A stretch of 16,133 bases of DNA from JAAFJU01 sp043764895 (GTDB taxonomy: Bacteria; Cyanobacteriota; Cyanobacteriia; Leptolyngbyales; Leptolyngbyaceae), in the NCBI GenBank assembly GCA_043764895.1, contig JAYUJY010000214.1:1-16133 (forward strand), in the 5' to 3' direction. Below are positions 1-6,529 of the stretch, one piece after another. Below the pieces are notes generated by a model. It saw only the letters and a list, made by a program, of their open reading frames with translations, ran no database searches and had not been told where the DNA came from. Both the position numbers and the translations under genes were made by a program. Position 1 is the stretch's first letter. Each line of letters starts with the position of its first letter.

Positions 1-137
1 TCTTCCTCGTTGGGTTTGGGGCACGGCAAGCCATGCCCCTACGGTCTCTGGAACCCGGATCTGTAGGGGCATGGCCATGCCGTGCCCCAAACCCAACGAG
101 TTTTATTAACGGTCTTGTTTATGCCACACAGGACTAA
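1..137. repeat. Composite palindromic repeat, copy A (left side cut by window)
   Basis: Two long inverted arms at 6-42 and 63-100 are almost perfectly complementary; they differ only by a one-base indel and adjacent change near the middle of the arm. They enclose a loop of about 20 bases. The same arms occur at 3626-3719, and one arm in diverged form at 16101-16133. Beyond the right arm, 111-136 is a degenerate version of the outer terminal repeat seen intact at 3739-3765 (GG-CTT-TTTA-GCC-CA...ACTA). The outer left end lies outside the window. No transposase is present, so this resembles a non-autonomous, MITE-like element. Seen directly; mobility is inferred. Confidence 0.75.
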
Positions 138-189
138 GAAGACGCCTTGAAACCACTTTTTCAGGTCTCTCAAAACTCGCCGCAACTGC

Positions 190-1533
190 TTACCCTTCTA
201 GCGTTCTACGCCACTCTGCATCCAGCCGATCGCGCTGCTCCACTTCTTGGTCTAACATATCGCGATCGGTGGTGTAGATCATTGTCTCCTGGTCCACCCG
301 AGTTTGGACGGCAAAGGCTTGTGCTTGAGTGAGCTTTTGGGTGAGCGCCGCGTCGGGGGTGCGGAGGGTGCGGGCGTGAGCGGCGCGATCGCGATTACGG
401 GCAGATATTTTGTCGTTTTTGCCTAACATCATTAGCCAGCGCACGAGGGGAAGTCCGAGGTAAAAGCTGGCGTAGGCTGTGCAGGCGATCGAGACCGTAC
501 GGAGAATTCCAGGGGCGGCAATCGACTTAGGGAGCACTCCCGTGAAGAATAAGCCCATAAACAATAAGATAACGCCTAGCAGTCCAGCCCATAGGACCAA
601 GGAGGGATCGGCTTCGCTGAGGTGCCAGGGTTTTTCTTCAAGGTGGTCAGTGTCCGGTTCTGGGCTGCCTTGTGCTGAATTTAGTTGCGCTGAGTTAAGT
701 TGTGTCCGGTTTACTTCACCGAGGGTTTTTTGGAGATCAGGAAAGCGATAGAGAATTTGTCCCTCGGGGGTGACTTCAGGACTGCCGTTAAACCGCGACA
801 AAACGGGAATCATAAACCGCTCATAATCGCGATCGAAATCCCGATCCAACGTATCGAGATACGGCATCACTTGTTCTGCAACGACGGCTCCCTTCGCGTT
901 GTAAATTACGTTGCCAATCGATTGCCAACGGCGTTCTTCTAAGTTGCGATTTGGATTACCGTCTCCAAAGACAAACGAGAAAATCGCTTCAGGAAACGAT
1001 CCCTTTTTGCGATCGAGAGCATCGGGAGCCGATCGCCGATCATCCCCGCCCCGCCAGCTTCCAAAATCGATAAACCAAAAACCTGGAGACCAGAACCCGC
1101 CACCGTTTGGCATTCCAAAACTGCCCCCCGATGAATCGGAATCAGAATCAGAATTCCCCGTTGCCGCCATAGCGACCGCGATCGCGACGAGAACCATCAC
1201 ACCCAATGCGATAAACAACGTAATGCCAAACGCAATCCGAATCACGGTCATCACCGTCCCTGAAATCCCATCCCACCACGCTTGCAGTTGAATTTGCCAA
1301 TACTTATTTTGCAAAATCGATCGATAGCTTGGCGAAAACAAGTACGCAACATCGCCTGATTCAGTCACTTGAAGCGTGGCTCCAGTTTCGGTGGCAAGGG
1401 CGAGGACGCCTTGTTCTGCGAGGGCAATTTCCAATCCCGACTGCGCTGCTACATCGCCTATAGTTGCGCGGTAGTTCAGACGATCGATCGCTTTTAAAAC
1501 GGCGGGATTAAGGGTGGGTGGCATAGGAATCAT
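190..1533 (-). CDS. Membrane protein of the chloroplast At5g03900-like family
   Basis: A 447-residue protein. Residues about 10-65 look like a winged-helix-type fold (AIDRLNYRATIGDVAAQSGL). One membrane segment lies at about 95-124, followed by a Ser/Asp and Gly/Phe/Trp-rich linker (125-160). A conserved middle block includes FSFVFGDGNPN (185-195), ERRWQSIGNVI and ILYRFPDLQ. Two more membrane segments lie at about 311-331 and 342-368, then a charged tail with IYTTDRDM. From memory, these blocks occur in the same order in the Arabidopsis chloroplast protein At5g03900, sometimes labelled 'iron-sulfur cluster biosynthesis family'; that label is not supported by any cluster-binding motif here. 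QLNSAQLNSAQ (278-288) reflects a short imperfect DNA tandem repeat. It lies 18 bp downstream of the AAA+ gene, so it is probably cotranscribed. An in-frame ATG at 1524 is an equally plausible start; neither has a strong ribosome site. Function unknown. Confidence 0.85.
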   Translation of the reverse strand: MIPMPPTLNPAVLKAIDRLNYRATIGDVAAQSGLEIALAEQGVLALATETGATLQVTESGDVAYLFSPSYRSILQNKYWQIQLQAWWDGISGTVMTVIRIAFGITLFIALGVMVLVAIAVAMAATGNSDSDSDSSGGSFGMPNGGGFWSPGFWFIDFGSWRGGDDRRSAPDALDRKKGSFPEAIFSFVFGDGNPNRNLEERRWQSIGNVIYNAKGAVVAEQVMPYLDTLDRDFDRDYERFMIPVLSRFNGSPEVTPEGQILYRFPDLQKTLGEVNRTQLNSAQLNSAQGSPEPDTDHLEEKPWHLSEADPSLVLWAGLLGVILLFMGLFFTGVLPKSIAAPGILRTVSIACTAYASFYLGLPLVRWLMMLGKNDKISARNRDRAAHARTLRTPDAALTQKLTQAQAFAVQTRVDQETMIYTTDRDMLDQEVEQRDRLDAEWRRTLEG

Positions 1534-1551
1534 GGCAAATGGAGAGTTCTT

Positions 1552-3468
1552 TTATTGTAACGAATGGGATTCACGTTGGGTTGACGATTCGCGCTGAGTC
1601 ACAATCGCCGCGTAAGCCAAGTCAAAATCGGCTTGAGTAATGACGATCGCAGCAGCCGTCACACTCTCACTCACGCAACCCGTCAGCGCCGCCCGATATC
1701 GTCGCACCGATCGCAAGGCCGCTTGATTACTCAATAGCGCCAAGTCAGCGCCGTTCCATCCTTCTGTTTGGGTCGCAAACTCGGTAAGGTTAACGCCTTC
1801 TAACGGGCGATCGCTGTTGTGAACCTGCAAAATTGATAGTCGGCTTTGCATATCAGGCAGGTCCACTTTCAACTGAAGATCCAATCGCCCCGATCGTAAC
1901 AACGCCGGATCGAGCGCATCTGGACGATTGGTTGCCGCCACTAAAATCACGGTGCCACTGTCTTGGAGTCCGTCGAGTTCGGTTAGCAACTGGCCCACCA
2001 CGCGATCGCTCACCCCCGAGTCGCCACTAAATTTGCCGCGTGCGGGAGCGAGGGTGTCAATTTCATCAATGAACACCACACAAGGCGACGCTTGACGCGC
2101 TTTGCTAAAAAGTTCGCGCACCGATTGTTCCGCCGATCCGACCCAGCGGCTCATCAATTCAGGACCGTTGACGGCGATGAAGTTGGCTTTGGCTTGAGAC
2201 GCGATCGCTTTAGCCAGAAGCGTTTTCCCCGTTCCCGGTGGTCCCCAGAGCAGGACTCCGCGCGGCGCTCTAGCCCCCGTTTTGGCATACAGATCAGGGT
2301 ATAGTAACGCCCCTTCGACAGACTCTTGGAGCGTTTGTTTGATGTCATCAAGACCGCCGATGTCGTTCCAGGCAATGTTGGGCGACTCCACTTCCACCGA
2401 TCGCAGCACCGAGGGTTTTATCTCCCGCAGCGCCAACAGAAAATCGTCCTGGGTGACGAAGAGATCGTCGGGCATGGCATCACTCAGCGACGGCACCTGA
2501 CGCCGCAGACCAATGTACGCTGCTTTTTGCGTCACGGCTTTCAGATCCGCACCCACCATTCCCACCGCCAAATCCGCGACCTCATCCAACTTCACCTCAC
2601 TCGACAGCGGCATCGATCGGGTCAGAATCTGTAAGATCTCCAGACGCCCCGCGCGATCGGGAACCCGATATTGGATCTCGCGATCGAAGCGTCCAGGGCG
2701 ACGAAGGGCCGGATCGAGATGATTGGGTCGGTTCGTTGCGGCCAACACCATTACGCCGTCGGTATGGGCAAACCCATCCATTAGCGTCAACAATTGCGCC
2801 ACAATGCGTTTTTCGACTTCGCCTTCGACCTTACTGCGATCGGGGGCAAGGCTATCAATTTCGTCGATAAAAATAATGCAGGGAGCAGCAGCAGCGGCTT
2901 TTTCAAATACCGATCGAAGTTTGGTCTCAGCTTCACCGTAGTACTTGCCCATGATTTCTGGACCCGCAATGGCAATGTAGTTGACCTGCAAATCAGCCGC
3001 GATCGTCCGGGCCGTGAGGGTTTTGCCTGTGCCGGGAGGACCGACGAGGAGGATTCCGCGTGCAGGTTCGAGTCCCATGCGACCCAGCAATTCAGGACGT
3101 TTCAACGGCAACTCCACCAGTTCGCGCAATTCCCGCAGTGTGTTACCCAGTCCCCCTATTGAGGTCTGCCCAAAACCTGCTCCAAAGTCTGCGCTAGACG
3201 GAGGAGGAACGATCGCCGGGTCGTCAGCAGTGGCAGGAGTCGTTGGTTTCGGGACCGATCGGGCATTGGACTTGCCGACATTACTCACTCCTACATTACT
3301 CACCCCCACTGGACTAGAGTCCGTGCGACGCGGAATGCTGCTGAGACGACGACCGTTGATTTGGACTTCAGTTTGAACAGCGCTGTTGAGTTCGCCATTC
3401 TTGGCTTTTTCCTCTAACGTCTGCGCAAGTTCTAACAGTTGCTCAAAGCCCTTAAACAAATCGTTCAT
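1552..3468 (-). CDS. CDC48/VAT-like double AAA+ ATPase
   Basis: A 638-residue protein with two complete AAA+ modules. D1 has Walker A GPPGTGKT (143-150), Walker B IIFIDEID (198-205) and arginine fingers in RRPGRFDRE (256-264). D2 has GPPGTGKT (409-416), VVFIDEID (464-471) and arginines R525 and R528 in LRSGRLD. Both look catalytically competent. Proteins of this type form hexamers that unfold or extract substrates with ATP. The typical CDC48 N-domain is missing: residues 1-90 are a short helical start followed by a low-complexity linker with a VGVSNVGVSNVG repeat (54-65), so adaptor recognition must differ. The ATG at 3468 has a GAGG ribosome site about 8 bases upstream. It is the first gene of a likely two-gene operon with the membrane protein 18 bp downstream. 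Its upstream region is crowded: a MITE-like element ends only 88 bp away. Confidence 0.93.
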   Translation of the reverse strand: MNDLFKGFEQLLELAQTLEEKAKNGELNSAVQTEVQINGRRLSSIPRRTDSSPVGVSNVGVSNVGKSNARSVPKPTTPATADDPAIVPPPSSADFGAGFGQTSIGGLGNTLRELRELVELPLKRPELLGRMGLEPARGILLVGPPGTGKTLTARTIAADLQVNYIAIAGPEIMGKYYGEAETKLRSVFEKAAAAAPCIIFIDEIDSLAPDRSKVEGEVEKRIVAQLLTLMDGFAHTDGVMVLAATNRPNHLDPALRRPGRFDREIQYRVPDRAGRLEILQILTRSMPLSSEVKLDEVADLAVGMVGADLKAVTQKAAYIGLRRQVPSLSDAMPDDLFVTQDDFLLALREIKPSVLRSVEVESPNIAWNDIGGLDDIKQTLQESVEGALLYPDLYAKTGARAPRGVLLWGPPGTGKTLLAKAIASQAKANFIAVNGPELMSRWVGSAEQSVRELFSKARQASPCVVFIDEIDTLAPARGKFSGDSGVSDRVVGQLLTELDGLQDSGTVILVAATNRPDALDPALLRSGRLDLQLKVDLPDMQSRLSILQVHNSDRPLEGVNLTEFATQTEGWNGADLALLSNQAALRSVRRYRAALTGCVSESVTAAAIVITQADFDLAYAAIVTQRESSTQRESHSLQ

Positions 3469-3484
3469 GTCCCAGCCTCAAAGA

Positions 3485-3958
3485 ATGATGGATTCTGACC
3501 TGAGTATTCCCCAACTCATAGGCCAAACCGCTCTGGAACTTATTGCAACACAACTGGCTAGTACTATGCGGCGTAAGTAAGCCCAGTATTGCAAACAATC
3601 CAGATAATCAGACCTATTGATCTATTCTTCGTTGGGTTTGGGGCACGGCAAGCCATGCCCCTACGGTCTCTGGAAAGATAGATTTGTAGGGGCATGGCAC
3701 GCCGTGCCCCAAACCCAACGGAAAGGTTCTAAATACCTGGCTTATTTACGCCGCATGATACTAGCGCAAAACTCTGTTTATTTATACGGCTTGAACAGTT
3801 TTGAGATTCTGTGGTGGAGCTTGACTGATCAGTATGAAATTACTCAGCAATTAATTATGCGCCAAAATCCCCAAATTTTCCAAAGTCCGATGTTTGAAGA
3901 TGTTTATTTTCATCGGCTAGAACTAGCGATCGCATGGCAACGATCGTTGATCAAATGA
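3485..3958 (+). pseudogene. Small unrecognised reading frame apparently split by a MITE-like element
   Basis: Left of the element, an open segment starts with two ATGs (3485 and 3488) and reads MMDSDLSIPQLIGQTALE until it enters the repeat at 3557. Right of the element, from about 3767 to the TGA at 3956-3958, an open segment contains SFEILWWSLTDQYEITQQ and ends in AIAWQRSLIK. Both have protein-like composition and lie in the same frame number. The join is not clean: removing exactly 3557-3765 (209 bp) shifts the frame. So either the element boundaries differ, a small indel has occurred, or the two pieces are unrelated. I do not recognise the family. The right part could also be a separate short gene starting at the ATG at 3755, inside the element's terminal repeat. 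Low certainty. Confidence 0.35.
3557..3765. mobile_element. MITE-like element with nested inverted repeats, copy B (complete)
   Basis: The outer 27-bp terminal inverted repeats at 3557-3583 and 3739-3765 match at 24 of 27 positions; both contain the core GCGGCGTAA or its complement. Inside lie long palindromic arms at about 3626-3664 and 3687-3720 separated by a short loop, matching copies A and C. The whole element is 209 bp, too short to encode a transposase. No clear target-site duplication is visible, although CTAG stands at both outer edges. It lies 88 bp upstream of the AAA+ start codon. Any long frame read through it is an artefact of the palindrome. Confidence 0.8.
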
Positions 3959-3990
3959 TAGACACGATCGCTATCTAAATCCCATTCAGC

Positions 3991-4740
3991 TCAACCCAGT
4001 TCGGATGCCTTAGACGCCCTATTCAAATGCCGGACTACGATTCCCTTCAGCAACTTTAAAATCGTCTCCGCTTCTAACTTCTCCACATATTCCCGCGAAT
4101 ACTCTGTTTTTAACGTCGGTCGATCGCTTTTTATGCCTGACACTTCAGCGCGCACAAATTTCCAAACATCGCCAATGGTATAACAGCCAAAAATTTCCTG
4201 AACCGCCTCACCATCTAGCTCCCAATTTAAATGGGCTGCTGCCAGAAGCTGGCCATAAAGCTGATACACCGGACTCTGCGCCTCAACCCCTTTCTTCGCT
4301 TCAACAACGACCAAATAAGGAGCCTCCACCCGCCCAATCACACTCCGTCCCAACACACCATCCGCCAGACCTTCCAACGCAAACAGCTCATACTGCGCCC
4401 TCAACATCACCTCAGCCCAAGCCTCAACATTTTCACTCTCCGCCAACGTCAACAATGGGAAAATCGCTTTCCCCCAAACCGTCGCCTCATTCATCAACGT
4501 CGTATCCCGATCGAGTAAATAAGCACTCACCTCCGTCACCCGCCGTTGCTCTTGGTCGGTCAACGCAATGGACGTCACCTCATTCCAGTCATACCGACCG
4601 ATCGTCCCTTCCTGAAGATGAATCACAGACCTAAGATCTTCAAGCGTGATCGAAGAAAATATTAGCTTAGGCATAGCAACAGACATCCAAGAGAATAGCC
4701 TCATCATAACGTCCGAGATCGGCTCCCCCATCCACCCCAT
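3991..4740 (-). CDS. PD-(D/E)XK nuclease-fold-like protein, orphan
   Basis: A protein of 249 residues from the longest start. Positions 125-149 resemble the core of PD-(D/E)XK proteins: LADGVLG (Asp127), a short gap, then the hydrophobic strand YLVVVEAKKG with E147-x-K149. A helix with a glutamine, VYQLYGQLLAA, follows (residues 158-168). No methylase, helicase or specificity partner is nearby, so a restriction role is not supported; many cyanobacterial proteins of this type are lone hypotheticals. The real start is probably the ATG at 4674 (MPKLIFSS...). The longest frame would leave only 21 bp to the divergent P450 frame, and the extra 22 residues are Met-rich with no convincing ribosome site. 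Starts at 4686 and 4704 are also possible. Activity is inferred, not shown. Confidence 0.65.
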   Translation of the reverse strand: MGWMGEPISDVMMRLFSWMSVAMPKLIFSSITLEDLRSVIHLQEGTIGRYDWNEVTSIALTDQEQRRVTEVSAYLLDRDTTLMNEATVWGKAIFPLLTLAESENVEAWAEVMLRAQYELFALEGLADGVLGRSVIGRVEAPYLVVVEAKKGVEAQSPVYQLYGQLLAAAHLNWELDGEAVQEIFGCYTIGDVWKFVRAEVSGIKSDRPTLKTEYSREYVEKLEAETILKLLKGIVVRHLNRASKASELG

Positions 4741-4761
4741 CCATTCATTCGGATTAAACTA

Positions 4762-6198
4762 ATGGAAGAACGCCCTGATATCCTGTTCACTCGATCGCTC
4801 ATGATGAAAACTGCACCTCACATTCCAAGACCCTTCACAAAACCCGCTTGGCTTCAACAGTTGCAGTGGGTCGTTGATCCGGTGGACTATATGGAAACGG
4901 CAGCGCGTGTCTGCCCTGATATTTTCCAAGCCAGTGTGGTGGGGTTTGGGGGCGGGTTGGTGTTTGTGAATCAGCCGCAAGCCATTCAGGAGATTTTGAC
5001 GCGGGATACAACACTTGGATCGCGCATCAATCACTATACGGCTCCGGGCGATCTCAATCGGATTCTGGCTCCTGTCCTAGGAGATTCTTCGGTCATGATG
5101 CTAGATGGCGATCGGCATCGAAAGCGAAGGCAGTTGGTGATGCCGCCTTTTCATGGTGAACGGATGCGGGCTTACGGTGATCTCATCGGTGAATTGGCAA
5201 TTAAGGCGTTTGATGCGATTCCCCTGAATCAGCCTTTTGAGGCTCGGGTCGTGACGCAGGATATTTCGCTCAATATTATTCTGAAGGCGGTTTTTGGATT
5301 GTCTGAGAGTGACATTGATGGCGGGATTAGGGGCGATCGCTTCCAAAACTTAAAACATTTAATGACCCAAGTTGCGGATCTATTTCAGTCGCCACTCGCC
5401 TCAATGTTTCTCTTTTATCCCGGTTTACAAAAAGACTTGGGCGCGTGGAGTCCGTGGGGGAAATTTGTGCGCGATCGACAAAGACTAGATGATCTGATTT
5501 ATCTTGAAATCGCAGAACGACGGGCAGAATCAAGGACCGATCGGATTGATATTCTGTCACTGCTGCTGTCTGCGCGTGACGAGGCGGGAGAACCAATGAG
5601 CGACCTAGAGCTGCGTGATGAGTTGATGACGCTATTGTTTGCTGGGCATGAGACGACAGCAACGGCGATGGCTTGGGCATTGTATTGGACGCACCGTCAA
5701 CCGGAAGTGCGGAAAAAGCTGCTTCAGGAACTTGCCACTTTAGGAGAAAACCCGGATCCAACAGAGATTTTTCGATTGCCTTATTTGACGGCGGTGTGTA
5801 ATGAGACCTTGCGGATTTATCCGGTGGCGATGCTGACATTTCCTCGACAGGTTGAAGTTCCAGTGGAGGTTTTAGGGCACAAGCTCGAACCGGGGGCGAT
5901 CGTGGTGGGCTGCATTTATCTGGTGCATCACCGATCGGATCTCTATCCCAATTCCCACGAATTTGATCCACAAAGGTTCATCGATCGGACCTTTACGCCC
6001 TATGAGTTTATGCCGTTTGGGGGCGGTGCTCGGCGGTGCATTGGGGAGGCGTTAGCGATGTATGAACTCAAGCTGGTTCTGGCTCAGGTGCTTTCTCGCT
6101 ACGAGTTTTCCCTAGTGGATGCCGCCCCAGAACCGCCTCGTCGTCGGGGAGTGACGCTGGCACCCGCGAATGGGGTTCGGCTTGTACGATCGCGGTAG
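4762..6198 (+). CDS. Cytochrome P450, CYP110-like
   Basis: A complete P450 of 478 residues from the first ATG. It has the I-helix oxygen-activation motif AGHETT (294-299), the K-helix ExxR (E348-R351, ETLR), and the heme loop FGGGARRCIG (419-428) with Cys426 as the expected iron ligand. The C-helix block LDGDRHRKRRQLVMPPFHGE (114-133) and the N-terminal WLQQLQWVVDPVDYME are typical of cyanobacterial CYP110 proteins. Some CYP110 members hydroxylate fatty acids or accept varied lipophilic substrates; the substrate here is unknown. No ferredoxin or ferredoxin reductase is adjacent, so it must use electrons from elsewhere in the cell. A start at the ATG at 4801 (MMKTAPHIPRP) is likely because the CYP110-like region begins just after it and it leaves promoter space to the divergent neighbour; neither start has a clear ribosome site. 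A strong hairpin follows at 6250-6286. Confidence 0.95.
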   Translation: MEERPDILFTRSLMMKTAPHIPRPFTKPAWLQQLQWVVDPVDYMETAARVCPDIFQASVVGFGGGLVFVNQPQAIQEILTRDTTLGSRINHYTAPGDLNRILAPVLGDSSVMMLDGDRHRKRRQLVMPPFHGERMRAYGDLIGELAIKAFDAIPLNQPFEARVVTQDISLNIILKAVFGLSESDIDGGIRGDRFQNLKHLMTQVADLFQSPLASMFLFYPGLQKDLGAWSPWGKFVRDRQRLDDLIYLEIAERRAESRTDRIDILSLLLSARDEAGEPMSDLELRDELMTLLFAGHETTATAMAWALYWTHRQPEVRKKLLQELATLGENPDPTEIFRLPYLTAVCNETLRIYPVAMLTFPRQVEVPVEVLGHKLEPGAIVVGCIYLVHHRSDLYPNSHEFDPQRFIDRTFTPYEFMPFGGGARRCIGEALAMYELKLVLAQVLSRYEFSLVDAAPEPPRRRGVTLAPANGVRLVRSR

Positions 6199-6204
6199 GG
6201 AAGT

Positions 6205-6237
6205 GGCCCCCAACCCCCAATTCTGGGGGCTTCGGAA
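6205..6237. repeat. C-rich/G-rich palindromic repeat fragment
   Basis: A segment just after the P450 stop contains CCCCCAATTCTGGGGG, an imperfect hairpin followed by CTTCGGAA. The same string, with one C-to-T change, occurs in opposite orientation at about 10240-10272 inside the larger palindromic element. It appears to be a solo core of that repeat type without the outer ends. Confidence 0.6.
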
Positions 6238-6249
6238 ACTCGTAAACAA

Positions 6250-6286
6250 AAGAGGGACGATCGATAATAGTTCGATCGTCCCTCTT
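6250..6286. terminator. Bidirectional hairpin terminator between P450 and psbK
   Basis: A perfect 15-bp inverted repeat (arms 6250-6264 and 6272-6286) with a 7-base loop lies between two convergent genes. Read on the minus strand, the stem is followed at once by TTTTGTTT, a good Rho-independent pattern for psbK. Read on the plus strand, the T-run (6293-6297) comes six bases after the stem, so termination of the P450 transcript is less certain. Confidence 0.75.
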
Positions 6287-6333
6287 CTCTGATTTTTCAA
6301 TCTTTCTAACCGTAACCCAACTCATCACTGACT

Positions 6334-6471
6334 CTAACGGAACCCGACTGCTGCTTGCCAGACGAACGCTAGCAATAGGAAGAACACCGGAATTACGGGC
6401 AGAACGTCCACGAGGGGATTGAAAATTGCGTAAGCTTCGGGCAGCTTGGCCAACAGCATCAGTGCGTCCAT
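6334..6471 (-). CDS. psbK: Photosystem II reaction centre protein K
   Basis: Translation gives a 45-residue protein starting MDALMLLAKLPEAYAIF and ending LAFVWQAAVGFR, a clear PsbK. In this family a short N-terminal leader is removed, and the mature 37-residue form here would start at KLPEAY (residue 9). It has one membrane helix (about 24-42) and sits at the periphery of the photosystem II core in the thylakoid, near CP43, where it stabilises the complex and plastoquinone binding. The ATG at 6471 is supported by an AGAAGGAT ribosome site about 10 bases upstream. The gene lies 58 bp downstream of htpG on the same strand, but an extended -10 element at 6514-6522 suggests its own promoter. It ends 47 bp before the hairpin terminator. 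Length and sequence are normal for the family. Confidence 0.97.
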   Translation of the reverse strand: MDALMLLAKLPEAYAIFNPLVDVLPVIPVFFLLLAFVWQAAVGFR

Positions 6472-6513
6472 GGTTTTAGATCCTTCTTAACACAGCAAGT
6501 TATTTCTGCGTAA

Positions 6514-6522
6514 ATTGTATCA
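6514..6522 (-). promoter_or_regulatory. Candidate psbK extended -10 promoter
   Basis: On the minus strand the sequence TGATACAAT matches an extended -10 box (TGnTANNAT type). It lies just after the htpG stop codon and about 43 bases before the psbK ATG. The corresponding -35 region is poor. It would give a leader of about 36 bases. Inferred from pattern only. Confidence 0.4.
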
Positions 6523-6529
6523 CGAAGCT

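Noticed and set aside
1..137. CRISPR-like array from repeated GTTGGGTTTGGGGCACGG strings
   Set aside because: Only paired inverted arms at scattered loci, with no regularly spaced direct repeats and no cas genes.
3617..3766. Open frame through the palindrome giving a protein-like N-terminus (LGLGHGKPCPYG)
   Set aside because: It is translation of the repeat element's self-complementary arms, not a gene start.
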